Shown here piece by piece: positions 11,563 to 19,978 of a stretch of 64,000 bases of DNA (the first letter of the stretch is position 1; the number at the start of each line of letters is the position of its first letter). The notes under the pieces are model-generated. The model did not search any database, was not told where the DNA came from, and was given only the letters and a program-made list of their open reading frames with translations. The stretch lies in the NCBI RefSeq assembly GCF_012222305.1, contig NZ_CP035730.1, forward strand, positions 682,001 through 746,000, in the 5' to 3' direction. The position numbers were made by a program, and so were the translations under genes. The DNA comes from Sulfolobus sp. S-194 (GTDB lineage: Archaea; Thermoproteota; Thermoprotei_A; Sulfolobales; Sulfolobaceae).

Positions 11563-11940
11563 TTATGCCTTTACGGCTCCCCCACTTTGTGGATAATACT
11601 TAGCAAGTAGTTCATTTACTTTTTTCTGTAAATCTTCTAGTTGTGTTCTCAATAAGTTTTCTTGTTTCTGATAAGTTCTAGATCTTAATTCTAAAATTTC
11701 TTTTCTATCATCTAACTCTTTTTGTACTGTTTCTTTATCTGTTTTAACTAGTAAATTCCCAACTATTTTGTAAACTGTTGTACCAGCTGGTAGTTGAGAT
11801 AGCTCTTGAAGTATTTTATTTACTTCTCTTAATTCACTATCTATTACATTTTTTTCAGTAAGAAGTCTATTTAATTGATCTTGTAATTGTTGTAATTTTA
11901 CTAATTGTGTTTGAAGTTCAGGGGGAATTCTCTCTGTCAT
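11563..11940 (-). CDS. pfdB: Prefoldin beta subunit
   Basis: A 125-residue chaperone subunit with the prefoldin pattern: an N-terminal coiled coil ([18 protein letters not shown]), a central beta-hairpin region ([15 protein letters not shown]) and a C-terminal coiled coil ([15 protein letters not shown]). It forms a hexamer with prefoldin alpha and passes unfolded proteins to the thermosome. It overlaps the upstream pcc1 gene by 23 bp, an arrangement that is conserved in archaea. Confidence 0.95.
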   Translation of the reverse strand: MTERIPPELQTQLVKLQQLQDQLNRLLTEKNVIDSELREVNKILQELSQLPAGTTVYKIVGNLLVKTDKETVQKELDDRKEILELRSRTYQKQENLLRTQLEDLQKKVNELLAKYYPQSGGAVKA

Positions 11941-12163
11941 CCTTATTCACCCTTTTTATTGTCTCCAATATTGTGTATATCCAGGATATATAAGAGTTCA
12001 TTATAGCTCTGCCCCTACTTATTGTAGGTGCTTTTATTATAATTTTCGAATTCTCTTTATCTATTCGGATATACTTAGTGTCTATGTTCTCTGGTAATAC
12101 AGAATTAAATATAAGCTGTCTTTCTTCTTCAGTAGAATTAATCAATATTTTTATTTCTATCAT
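11918..12163 (-). CDS. pcc1: KEOPS complex subunit Pcc1
   Basis: An 81-residue protein. The pattern [20 protein letters not shown] with an N-terminal beta-strand pair is typical of Pcc1/CGI-121-associated small subunits of the KEOPS complex. KEOPS makes t6A37 in ANN-decoding tRNAs together with Kae1, Bud32 and Cgi121. The gene lies between the Brix gene and prefoldin beta, its usual archaeal position, and overlaps both (26 and 23 bp). Confidence 0.85.
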   Translation of the reverse strand: MIEIKILINSTEEERQLIFNSVLPENIDTKYIRIDKENSKIIIKAPTISRGRAIMNSYISWIYTILETIKRVNKDDRENSP

Positions 12164-12689
12164 ATAGCTGAAATCTAATGACAGGTCCTAATATTTTATC
12201 ATCTTTCGTGAATTTCAGTTCAAATACATAATTATTGTCTTTCGTTATGTAATCCCCATTAGCATATACATCGCAATTTTCAATATATATGTAACCTAGA
12301 TCAATTAACATATTTTTTATTTTCTGATCTTCAATTTTTCCTATACATCCTCTTTTGATTAATGTTCTATGCAATTTTAATTCTGTAAGTAAGGTTACAC
12401 CGTAAATTGTAAAGTTATATTTAAGTATTTTTGATGCAAGGTCATATACTCTAAATCTACCTGGGTTTCCCTTTATAACATCAATTATAACTAAATATTT
12501 TGAGTTTAAATAAGTTGACTTAGCTATAATATCTTTAAGACTTTGTCTACCTCTATTAATCTTTATGGAATTAGGAAAAACATAAGTCAACTCATTTAAA
12601 AAAGTTCTTACTCTTAATGGAGCATCACGACTTGAAGTAAAAACTATTTCAATACGGTGTATATGCAAGACCTGCCCACTTAGCACCAC
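12138..12689 (-). CDS. Brix-domain ribosome biogenesis protein (Imp4-like)
   Basis: Archaeal single-domain Brix protein with the conserved start FTSSRDAPLRVRTFLNELTYVFP, then NRGRQSLKDI and a basic GNPGRFRVYDL segment. Eukaryotic relatives (Imp4, Rpf2, Ssf1) act in pre-rRNA processing. The ATG at 12689 overlaps L37Ae by 41 bp. A TTG at 12668, which gives MHIHRIEIVF, would fit homologues better, so the start is uncertain. No ATG or GTG lies between them in frame. Confidence 0.85.
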   Translation of the reverse strand: MVLSGQVLHIHRIEIVFTSSRDAPLRVRTFLNELTYVFPNSIKINRGRQSLKDIIAKSTYLNSKYLVIIDVIKGNPGRFRVYDLASKILKYNFTIYGVTLLTELKLHRTLIKRGCIGKIEDQKIKNMLIDLGYIYIENCDVYANGDYITKDNNYVFELKFTKDDKILGPVIRFQLYDRNKNID

Positions 12690-12861
12690 ACTTTTTACAG
12701 TACCATACTCCAGAAGATATTCTAACTACTTTTCCAGTTGTTTTACATACAGGACATTGGTGATCTTGATATCGTTTTTCCATTATCTCTTTCCATTTTT
12801 TTCTGACTGAAGAGCCGTATCGTGCACCAAATCTACCAGCAATTCCTGTAACTTTTCCCAT
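12649..12861 (-). CDS. rpl37ae: Ribosomal protein L37Ae (eL43)
   Basis: A 70-residue basic zinc-ribbon protein of the large subunit, starting GKVTGIAGRFGARYGSSVRKKW. Two CxxC pairs, CPVCKTTG and CKKCG, form the zinc ribbon. Its place between rrp42 and the Brix gene is the conserved superoperon order. It starts 15 bp after rrp42. Confidence 0.97.
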   Translation of the reverse strand: MGKVTGIAGRFGARYGSSVRKKWKEIMEKRYQDHQCPVCKTTGKVVRISSGVWYCKKCGAKWAGLAYTPY

Positions 12862-12876
12862 TTCTAATCACCATAA

Positions 12877-13704
12877 TTACATACTAATTTGCTTTTTAAG
12901 CTCTTCGAATAATTTCTGTGAAGCTGATCTTGCTAAACTTTCCGCAACATCTACTTCTTGTAAGCTTAAGCTTCCAAAATTACTCTTTTGCATTCCTACT
13001 ATTCTACCATCTTGTACGTAAGAGAATGAGATTTTTACATCTGCAATACTTTCTTCATCTAAACTTGGATCTACAACAAGATACTTACCTATTTTAGCAA
13101 CGGTAACAGTAACTACTGGATAAGAGATTGGCGTTACATCAGTTTTTTCCTCCTTTATTATTTTTACATTATCTCCTTCTATTTCAACTTTAGGAAGTTT
13201 AGTATTATACAGAGCCGCAACTGCTGCCAAAGTACAAGCATCTAATACATTTCCTCCATAATCAAGAACATACACATCGACCCATGCAGTCCATACTTTC
13301 TTACCGGGTATAATAACTAATTTAGAGAGGTCAACTGCTTTTGAATCTCTTAAGCTTCTATCTACAACTCTAGCTAATTCTATAGCATTTTCATCTGGTG
13401 GTCCTGGTTCAAATGTTTCGTAAGCTAAAGGAAGGAGTTCTACATTAACTACTAAGTTTCCTTGGTTTGGAGTATCTGGAAATGGTTCTTCCTCCTCTAA
13501 TTTTACACCGGCTAAAACCATTGTATCTCCTAGTTTTACCAAAGCTGAACCTTCGGCTTTTTTAGCATAATTAAGTGTAATAGAAATTGGTCTATAATCA
13601 CTATTCTTTCTTCCATCTAATCTAATACCTCTTTCTAGTGCATTTAATATACTTTCTTTTTTAAGCAAAGAGGTTATATTTTGATTAGAAGGAGTGATTG
13701 ACAT
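12877..13704 (-). CDS. rrp42: Exosome subunit Rrp42 (RNase PH fold)
   Basis: A 275-residue RNase PH-type subunit. It pairs with Rrp41 in the hexameric ring of the archaeal exosome, a phosphorolytic 3'-5' RNase and 3' tailing enzyme. RLDGRKNSDYRPI is near residue 28, and FEPGPPDENAIELARVVDR near 98 is typical of Rrp42. The inactive subunit contributes RNA contacts while Rrp41 holds the active site. It begins 2 bp after rrp41. Confidence 0.96.
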   Translation of the reverse strand: MSITPSNQNITSLLKKESILNALERGIRLDGRKNSDYRPISITLNYAKKAEGSALVKLGDTMVLAGVKLEEEEPFPDTPNQGNLVVNVELLPLAYETFEPGPPDENAIELARVVDRSLRDSKAVDLSKLVIIPGKKVWTAWVDVYVLDYGGNVLDACTLAAVAALYNTKLPKVEIEGDNVKIIKEEKTDVTPISYPVVTVTVAKIGKYLVVDPSLDEESIADVKISFSYVQDGRIVGMQKSNFGSLSLQEVDVAESLARSASQKLFEELKKQISM

Positions 13705-13706
13705 TT

Positions 13707-14450
13707 TTATTCCTCCTTTAATTCTGCGTATTTGCTCCTAATGGCTTCTTTTTCTAAATTATATATTGTTTCAATTCCTTTTTGAGCCATTTCTAATGCT
13801 TGTCTAAATTCTTGAGGTGTCATATTTCCATTTAATTGGAGTAATGCGACTTGTTTTAGTGATGGCATCATAGCTACTGGCATATCAGCTTCTCCCCACA
13901 TATCTTCTGGCTCGTTTAAATCTAGTACTAGAACTCCATCAGCTTTTCCAACTGCTACACCAGCTATCAGGTCTCTCATAGGAATTCCTGCATCAGCCAA
14001 AGCCATAGATGCAGCCATTAAAGAAACTAATCTTGTTCCTGCATCAGCTTGTAAAACTTCCATAAATATATCGATAACAGTTCTTGGAAATAATTCTACT
14101 AAGATTGTTGACTCCAATGCCTCCCTTATTACTTTAGACAGTTCTATTTCTCTTCGACTAGGAGCAGGATTTTTTCTTTCATCAGTAGAGAAAGGAGTCA
14201 TATGGTATCTAACTCTTAATACTGCTCTATCTGGCAAAGCTAAATGCCTAGGATGCATTTCTTTTGGGCCATAGACCGCCGCAATAACTTTTGTATTTCC
14301 CATTTCGAATATTGCTGAACCATCAGCATTCTTCAAAACACCCAGTTCTATCTTTATAGGTCTCATTTCGTCTGGCTTTCTACCGTCTAATCGTAGTCCA
14401 TTATCAAGTATTAGCCTCGGTTTTTGTAGCTGAATCATTTTTTGTCTCAC
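13707..14450 (-). CDS. rrp41: Exosome catalytic subunit Rrp41
   Basis: The phosphorolytic subunit of the archaeal exosome, 247 residues. Family motifs are [18 protein letters not shown] (near 20-37), the RNA/phosphate region [12 protein letters not shown] (near 92-103), and the acidic active-site segment [15 protein letters not shown] (near 177-191). The closest homologue I recall is S. solfataricus Rrp41. The ORF overlaps rrp4 by 47 bp. The first ATG at 14450 and a second at 14438 are both possible starts. Confidence 0.96.
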   Translation of the reverse strand: MRQKMIQLQKPRLILDNGLRLDGRKPDEMRPIKIELGVLKNADGSAIFEMGNTKVIAAVYGPKEMHPRHLALPDRAVLRVRYHMTPFSTDERKNPAPSRREIELSKVIREALESTILVELFPRTVIDIFMEVLQADAGTRLVSLMAASMALADAGIPMRDLIAGVAVGKADGVLVLDLNEPEDMWGEADMPVAMMPSLKQVALLQLNGNMTPQEFRQALEMAQKGIETIYNLEKEAIRSKYAELKEE

Positions 14451-15147
14451 CTAATTTTTCTCTCAAAAACTTTCTTATTTTTTCCGTTAGTCCTTTTATA
14501 TGAGATTCTTTTTCTATAATCTGAATAGCTCCAACTAAAACTTCTTCAATCATCTTAGTAGCACAATTAGCTAGTATTCTTCCATTTTGAGCAACAAGAA
14601 TTTCACATCCAGTTTCACTAGTTAGTGTATCAAGCATGCTTCTGTTTTTTCCGATTACTCTCGGGACTTTTACTGGAGGAATATCAATTACTATTCCGCT
14701 AGATACTCTTCCTAAACCTTTCCCTTTTATAGATAAAATAGGGTTTATCGTTCTATCATAGGTTTCTATTTTAGCAATAACGTAATCTCCCAAATTAAGG
14801 TATCTGCGCAAGTCCTCTCCTGGGCTGACCGGCCTACCTAAGAATGAAGAAGCTGGTAAGTATGCAGAATAGGGTGATTTTATATCCAGAACCCATCCAT
14901 AAATTTCAATATCTTCTATTAATCCAATAACTGTGTCACCAACTTTAGGAATATATCTATGTCCTTCTAATGGAACTATCTCAAATAAGTTTTCCTTAAC
15001 TTCTATTAAACCTGTTATGGATGAATAATATTTATTTCCTATCTTATAATAATATGGTGACCATGGTATTTGAAAGTCTCCTTCGGCAATTAAATCTCCT
15101 GGAGTGACTATGCTTCTATCCTCAAAATATATCTTACTATTAGACAT
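14404..15147 (-). CDS. rrp4: Exosome RNA-binding cap subunit Rrp4
   Basis: A 247-residue cap protein with an N-terminal region ([13 protein letters not shown]), a central S1 domain ([21 protein letters not shown]) and a C-terminal KH domain ([20 protein letters not shown]). It binds RNA at the entry pore of the exosome ring. The C-terminal tail rich in K, T and E overlaps the rrp41 start. It sits 7 bp after the SBDS stop. Confidence 0.96.
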   Translation of the reverse strand: MSNSKIYFEDRSIVTPGDLIAEGDFQIPWSPYYYKIGNKYYSSITGLIEVKENLFEIVPLEGHRYIPKVGDTVIGLIEDIEIYGWVLDIKSPYSAYLPASSFLGRPVSPGEDLRRYLNLGDYVIAKIETYDRTINPILSIKGKGLGRVSSGIVIDIPPVKVPRVIGKNRSMLDTLTSETGCEILVAQNGRILANCATKMIEEVLVGAIQIIEKESHIKGLTEKIRKFLREKLGETKNDSATKTEANT

Positions 15148-15154
15148 TTTTATT

Positions 15155-15856
15155 TCACTTCACTTGAAGAATCTTTACTTCAACTTCTCCTTTAGTTAGA
15201 GAATTTAACTTATCTATAACTTCTTGTTGCATTCCTGCTGGTATTTCTAATTCCGCTACTAAAGTACCATCCCCTAGCCAATTAGTCTTCTTTACTTCAC
15301 CCAAATTATGGAGTTGGGACTTTACTTTTGAACTGTGTTTTGGATCAACTTTTATTTCTATTAGTGCTCTAGCAACTTTTATAGGAATCACTTTAGCTAT
15401 TTCTTTTATTATTTGTAATGCTTGCCCCTCTACATCTTTATTAGGATCTATTTGTACTCTAGCTTGCTCCATTGCCATTTCAATTCTAGTTCTAGGTATA
15501 GGTAAATGGGTTTTTGGATCTATCGCATTTCTTGAAATATAATCTATTATTTGTTTCTTTTTATTCTCTATCATTTCTTTTCTTTGCTCTGCAGTTACTT
15601 GAATTTCTCCTTTAAGAATTATTTGTCGTGCGATTTCCTCAAAATCTGTAGTTCCAAAAACTTTTTTTAAAGCCGAAGGTGACGCTTTAAGCCCTTTTTT
15701 TACATCTTTATATATTTCATCGGATACAACAACATCAGACAAACTTATACTTTTCCCACTTTTTAATTCGTTAGCTTCTTTAGGTTTTACTAATATTTCA
15801 AATCTTTCACCACCATGCTCATATCTAGCAATAACATATTCTTCTTTCTTAGTCAT
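15155..15856 (-). CDS. sdo1: SBDS-family ribosome maturation protein
   Basis: A 233-residue orthologue of the Shwachman-Bodian-Diamond syndrome protein, which with EF-2-like GTPases releases aIF6 from 50S subunits. The N-terminal FYSH domain (YVIARYEHGGERFEILV, then SDEIYKDVKKGLKAS) is followed by a helical domain (IEMAMEQARVQIDP) and a ferredoxin-like domain (PIKVARALIEIKVDP). It lies between psmA and rrp4 as in most archaea, and starts 19 bp after psmA. Confidence 0.95.
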   Translation of the reverse strand: MTKKEEYVIARYEHGGERFEILVKPKEANELKSGKSISLSDVVVSDEIYKDVKKGLKASPSALKKVFGTTDFEEIARQIILKGEIQVTAEQRKEMIENKKKQIIDYISRNAIDPKTHLPIPRTRIEMAMEQARVQIDPNKDVEGQALQIIKEIAKVIPIKVARALIEIKVDPKHSSKVKSQLHNLGEVKKTNWLGDGTLVAELEIPAGMQQEVIDKLNSLTKGEVEVKILQVK

Positions 15857-15875
15857 GAAATTATTTTCACCCCAA

Positions 15876-16604
15876 CTATAATTTTTGTAATATTGATGCT
15901 CTTTCTTCGAAGCTCATCTTTCTAAACATTCCAGAATCTATATCAGCAAATCCAACTTCGATATTAGAAGGTGCAAGTTTTTCTCCGGGTTTAAGAGTAG
16001 ATGCTAATGCTCTAATTCCGAGTAATATTGTATCTTGTATATTAAGATCTTCTCTATAGTTTTTCTCAAAATATTCTGTTGCGGTATATCCACCTTGTCC
16101 AATAGCTACAGCATAGTAAGGCATAAACTGACCACTTGGCTCTGTCATTAATAATTTTGGCGTTTTTCCTTTATCAATACCACCTATAATTAAAGCAACA
16201 CCAAAGGGTCTTACTCCACCGTGCTGAGTATACATCTGTTTTACGTCTGAAACCAATTTTGTAAGATAGTCGATATTGATAGGTTCATCATATATTAACC
16301 TATGCTGAAGTGCTTGAGATCTCGCATAGTCAATTAATATTCTTCCGTCTGAGGCTAATCCAGCAAAGCTACACCCTACATGGTCATCAAGAATAAAGAC
16401 TTTTTCTATGCTATCGACATCAAGAAGTTGTGTAGCTTTTCTTTTTTCGCCAATCAGAACAACACCAGCTTTTGTTTTTACCCCTAAAGTAGTCCAACCT
16501 TTCTTTACAGCTTCAAATGCATAGTCTACTTGATATAGTGATCCGTCGGGCGAGAATATGGTTATTGCCCTATCATATCCCATAGCGGCTGGTCCAAATG
16601 CCAA
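15876..16604 (-). CDS. psmA: Proteasome alpha subunit
   Basis: A 242-residue alpha subunit of the 20S proteasome. The N-terminal gate segment and signature GYDRAITIFSPDGSLYQVDYA are clear. The chain continues GCSFAGLASDGRILIDYAR and ends with the usual helical region. It forms the outer heptameric rings that gate entry and dock the AAA unfoldase. A matching beta subunit is encoded at 41713-42336. The 93-bp leader towards rnp2 holds a C/D sRNA candidate. Confidence 0.97.
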   Translation of the reverse strand: MAFGPAAMGYDRAITIFSPDGSLYQVDYAFEAVKKGWTTLGVKTKAGVVLIGEKRKATQLLDVDSIEKVFILDDHVGCSFAGLASDGRILIDYARSQALQHRLIYDEPINIDYLTKLVSDVKQMYTQHGGVRPFGVALIIGGIDKGKTPKLLMTEPSGQFMPYYAVAIGQGGYTATEYFEKNYREDLNIQDTILLGIRALASTLKPGEKLAPSNIEVGFADIDSGMFRKMSFEERASILQKL

Positions 16605-16649
16605 ATTTCTTCTCCCAATATCAGTAGATATAATAAGTGTTAAAAAGTG

Positions 16650-16704
16650 TTATCAGTTCGTCGCGTGCTCATCATGATACAGTCTGGGACGGCATCATCA
16701 CTCA
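16650..16704 (-). ncRNA. C/D-box sRNA candidate (2'-O-methylation guide)
   Basis: Read on the minus strand, the elements follow exactly the archaeal dual-guide layout. C box GTGATGA is at 16701-16695, then a 12-nt guide TGCCGTCCCAGA. A D'-like CTGT and a 3-nt spacer follow, then C' box ATGATGA, a 12-nt guide GCACGCGACGAA and D box CTGA (16656-16653). G+C content is well above the surroundings. The C box overlaps the rnp2 stop codon (GAG TGA TGA). By the N+5 rule the D guide would target the U at position 5 of TTCGTCGCGTGC. I could not place the targets in rRNA or tRNA. Confidence 0.8.
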
Positions 16705-17120
16705 ATTCCTATTAATCGTTTAGCCCTTTTTAAACTTCCTGTAGTTCTTCTAGGTACAAGAAGAACCTCTTTATTCTTAATCTTTTTTATTAAAGGTAAG
16801 CTTGCTATAATAATTTTATAGCCTATTCTATTAGTAGATATAATACCACGATTATTATATATCATAATAACTTTAGGATTGGAAAGATCTAGCCAAATTT
16901 TTCCTCCTAATTCCTTTACTGAGTTTCTCACTGCTTCTTCAATTTCCCTTATTTCGAAGTTATCTTCACTGATTATATCAAAAATAACATATCTTTTGGC
17001 TCTTGTATCCCTCTTGTTTTTAATTTTTTTAATATAGATTATTTTAGTTCTATATGAGAAAATAACCATAACAGTAAGAACTAAAAGCCAGATGAAAACT
17101 AGTAAATTAAGAATGTCCAT
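16698..17120 (-). CDS. rnp2: RNase P subunit Pop5 (Rnp2) with N-terminal hydrophobic segment
   Basis: Pop5-type protein subunit of RNase P, the enzyme that matures tRNA 5' ends. The Pop5 fold is suggested by RAKRYVIFDIISEDNF, IEEAVRNSVKELGG and VIMIYNNRGIISTNR. Before it, from the ATG at 17120, lies MDILNLLVFIWLLVLTVMVIF, which reads as a transmembrane helix followed by a basic stretch. An upstream in-frame ATG at 17186 would add 22 residues that overlap rnp3 out of frame and is less likely. It is flanked by rnp3 and psmA, its conserved place. Confidence 0.82.
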   Translation of the reverse strand: MDILNLLVFIWLLVLTVMVIFSYRTKIIYIKKIKNKRDTRAKRYVIFDIISEDNFEIREIEEAVRNSVKELGGKIWLDLSNPKVIMIYNNRGIISTNRIGYKIIIASLPLIKKIKNKEVLLVPRRTTGSLKRAKRLIGIE

Positions 17121-17652
17121 ACTTTGAAATAAGTCTTTGTGGTGAAAAATAAATCCAATCAATCGCCTCTTCTTCGTCTGCTCCATGAATAACTAGTAAG
17201 TTTATTTTAGACAAAGGAGGCCAGATCTCTCCTAAAGAATTTGCACAAGAAGATATTAAAGGGAAAGATATCCACTTGTAGGACCATATTATAAATTTTC
17301 TTAAAACAAATGAATTTAAGTGACGTAATTGAATTTCTACAGGTTTCTCATATTCTCTAATCAAATTAAGCATTGTCTTTTTGAATATATGAGTATTTTC
17401 TGCTGATAATATAACACCGCTTATTCTATCATCTATGATAGAATATTTCAACGCATCCACACTTAGTGGTTTTACAAACACTAGACTCTTAGGATTTGAT
17501 TTAAGAAAATTTGCAATGCTCTTAGAATTCTTAGCTTCTATGCTTATTCTTCTATGTCCCATTAAATGATCCTCTGATAAAAAGTAATCATATCCTACCT
17601 TTTTTAGATAGTTAAAAAGAGCTGAATTAAGTATGCAAGTTTCTATTAGCAA
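17107..17652 (-). CDS. rnp3: RNase P subunit Rpp30 (Rnp3)
   Basis: A 181-residue TIM-barrel-like RNase P protein. Segments VGYDYFLSEDHLMGHRRISIEA, DDRISGVILSAENT and PVEIQLRHLNSF follow the Rpp30 pattern. It pairs with Pop5 to activate the catalytic RNA domain. It overlaps the COG1325 gene upstream by 26 bp and the Pop5 start by 14 bp, implying one polycistronic message. Confidence 0.85.
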   Translation of the reverse strand: MLIETCILNSALFNYLKKVGYDYFLSEDHLMGHRRISIEAKNSKSIANFLKSNPKSLVFVKPLSVDALKYSIIDDRISGVILSAENTHIFKKTMLNLIREYEKPVEIQLRHLNSFVLRKFIIWSYKWISFPLISSCANSLGEIWPPLSKINLLVIHGADEEEAIDWIYFSPQRLISKYGHS

Positions 17653-18070
17653 TTTGTTTCAACTCTTCTTTAAGTTGCTCCGTAACTTTTCCTTTAAAGC
17701 TCATTATTATTTTAATTATATCATCACCATCTTTTAAGCTAATTTTCTTTTCTGCAATAAATCTTTGTTTATCTATTCTCAAATGAAGTTTACTTCCTTC
17801 CATCCTTTCATTTAATGTAGATAACAAAAGTATTAAATCAGCATAATCAAAAGAGTTAAATATCTTATTTGCAACCTCGGTGGCATTTCTTCCAGTTAGT
17901 TTATATTCTATGATCTCAATAGAATTGCCGTAATGTCCTTCGGCTTTTGTTTCTATTAATTCTGAGGAATTTAGAATATTTCCAAAAAAATCTTCTAAAG
18001 CTACTAAAATTTTATCTTTATTTTCAGTCTCATGACAAAAAATTATAATAGATAGGTTTGAGAGTTTCAT
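17627..18070 (-). CDS. COG1325-type predicted exosome/RNA-binding protein
   Basis: A 147-residue protein in the fixed archaeal position between L15e and Rpp30. This family was predicted to be an exosome-associated RNA-binding protein from gene order. Visible motifs include [40 protein letters not shown], and alternating strands and helices compatible with a compact alpha/beta fold. The start ATG overlaps the L15e stop by 4 bp (ATGA), giving coupled translation. No catalytic motif is seen. Confidence 0.8.
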   Translation of the reverse strand: MKLSNLSIIIFCHETENKDKILVALEDFFGNILNSSELIETKAEGHYGNSIEIIEYKLTGRNATEVANKIFNSFDYADLILLLSTLNERMEGSKLHLRIDKQRFIAEKKISLKDGDDIIKIIMSFKGKVTEQLKEELKQIANRNLHT

Positions 18071-18714
18071 TTCCCAGGTAACTTATCGTAGTTTTGAAGT
18101 CTATAGTACTTAGATGCTTCGTGTCTCTTCTTTTGTTCTCTTTCTTTTTCTTTTTTCTTCCACTTATGCTTTACACTACCCTTAACTCCTCTACTCTTCA
18201 ATAAACCTCTAGCTTTCTTTCCAGCACTTGTTAGACCTCTAAATACTCTATTTCTATTAGCAGGATCTTGTAACCACTTTAAGCTCGGATCCGACTTTAT
18301 TACGGGATGATATGGATCAACCATAATAATTTCATAATATTTGTACATTCCATCCTCTCCAACATAATAACTACCAAGTACCTCTAAATTGGGGAACTTT
18401 CTTGCAGCTTTCTCTTCTGCTATCCATCTATATCCTTTAGCTGGACTATAACCATAAACACCCATTCTTTTTGGCCTTCTACCCTTATTTGGTCTAGGCT
18501 TATTTAGACCTCCTCTTCTAACTCTAACTCTAACTATAACAAACCCTTGCTTAGCCTTATAGCCTAAACTTCTAGCCCTATTTAGCCTTGTGGGTTTGTC
18601 TACTCTTTCAACAGCTTGGCTCTTTCTCCATTCTATTAATCTCTGTCGTAATATTCTTTTCCACTCGTCAGATTGCCATATTTGTTCTATATAACTATAC
18701 ATAGATGATGCCAT
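18067..18714 (-). CDS. rpl15e: Ribosomal protein L15e (eL15)
   Basis: A 215-residue large-subunit protein, highly basic, with the L15e segments [40 protein letters not shown] and [16 protein letters not shown]. It is the first gene of the long minus-strand superoperon, so its promoter in the 61-bp gap (18715-18775) is likely to drive much of the downstream series. The YchF-like GTPase is transcribed divergently from the same gap. Confidence 0.97.
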   Translation of the reverse strand: MASSMYSYIEQIWQSDEWKRILRQRLIEWRKSQAVERVDKPTRLNRARSLGYKAKQGFVIVRVRVRRGGLNKPRPNKGRRPKRMGVYGYSPAKGYRWIAEEKAARKFPNLEVLGSYYVGEDGMYKYYEIIMVDPYHPVIKSDPSLKWLQDPANRNRVFRGLTSAGKKARGLLKSRGVKGSVKHKWKKKEKEREQKKRHEASKYYRLQNYDKLPGK

Positions 18715-18775
18715 TATTCTCCTAATGTTAAAATGAGCAACTACTTAATAAATGTGTTTCTCCACATTATCATGA

Positions 18776-19978
18776 ATGATAACAATTGGTTTAATTGGGA
18801 AAACCAATGTAGGTAAAAGCACATTTTTCTCTGCAGCTACATTAATAGATGTACCTATTGCGAATAGACCATTTGTAACTATAGAGCCAAATGTGGGAAT
18901 AGCATACGTGAAAAAGAAATGTGTTCATGTAGAGTTTGGCGTAAAATGTAATCCAAAAAATTCTATATGTATTGAAGATTACAGATTCATACCAGTAAAA
19001 CTAGTAGATGTAGCTGGATTAATACCTGGCGCTCATGAAGGAAGAGGGCTTGGAAATAAGTTTCTAGATGATTTAAGGAAAGCAGACGTTTTGATTCATG
19101 TAATAGATGCTAGCGGTTCTACTAATGAAGAAGGAATACCGGTAGCACCTGGTTCAAGAGACCCAGAAGAAGATATATCTTTTATAGAGAAGGAAATTGA
19201 AGAGTGGTTCTATTCAATTATAAGTAAAGATTGGCAGAAGTTTGCGAGGACAGTAGATCTTTCAAATAAAGATCCAATAGATGAATTATTATCAAAACTC
19301 TCTGGATTATCTATTAATAAATATCATATAATAGAAACATTAAGAGAGACCAAACTAGAAAATTTAAAATTAATGCAGTGGAGTGAAGAAGATTTGAGAA
19401 ACTTTGCGAGAAAGTTAAGAGAAGTATCAAAGCCTATAGTTATAGCAGCTAATAAGGCTGATATTCCAGAATCAAGAAACTTTATCGAGAAGTTAAAGCG
19501 AAAATATAATTATGTTATTCCTACTAGTGCTGAGGCAGAACTAGCTCTCAGAAGAGCAAGTAAAGCAGGAATTATAGAATATATTCCAGGGGAGAAGGAT
19601 TTTAAGATATTAAAGGAGTTAAATCCTAAACAGAAAGAGGCATTGGATTATATAAAGAAAAATGTTCTAGAAATTTATGGAAATACTGGTGTTCAAGAAG
19701 CACTAAATACAGCTGTATTTAGTGCTTTATCTATGATAGTCGTATATCCTGTGGAAGATGAAAAGAAGTTAACCGATCATAATGGTAATATATTACCCGA
19801 TGCAATTCTAATAAAGAAAGGATCTTCGCCCAAGGACTTGGCTAGTGTGATTCATTCTGAATTGGCCAAAGGTTTTCTCTTTGCGATAAACGTTAAAAAG
19901 AAAGTAAGAGTAGGTGAGGAATACCAGTTACAAGATGGAGACGTAATAAAAATCGTGTCATCTACTGCTAGACCTTAA
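18776..19978 (+). CDS. OBG/YchF-like GTP-binding protein with TGS domain
   Basis: A 400-residue translation-associated P-loop NTPase. G1 is GKTNVGKSTFF (residues 8-18), Walker B is DVAGLIPGAHEGRGLGNKFL, and the specificity motif is NKAD (near 227). A helical insert and a C-terminal TGS domain (DAILIKKGSSPKDLASVIH to VKIVSSTARP) follow. The archaeal family is close to YchF/Ola1 and Obg; the NKAD motif suggests guanine preference. Its 3' end overlaps the convergent sugar nucleotidylyltransferase gene by 11 bp. Confidence 0.92.
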   Translation: MITIGLIGKTNVGKSTFFSAATLIDVPIANRPFVTIEPNVGIAYVKKKCVHVEFGVKCNPKNSICIEDYRFIPVKLVDVAGLIPGAHEGRGLGNKFLDDLRKADVLIHVIDASGSTNEEGIPVAPGSRDPEEDISFIEKEIEEWFYSIISKDWQKFARTVDLSNKDPIDELLSKLSGLSINKYHIIETLRETKLENLKLMQWSEEDLRNFARKLREVSKPIVIAANKADIPESRNFIEKLKRKYNYVIPTSAEAELALRRASKAGIIEYIPGEKDFKILKELNPKQKEALDYIKKNVLEIYGNTGVQEALNTAVFSALSMIVVYPVEDEKKLTDHNGNILPDAILIKKGSSPKDLASVIHSELAKGFLFAINVKKKVRVGEEYQLQDGDVIKIVSSTARP

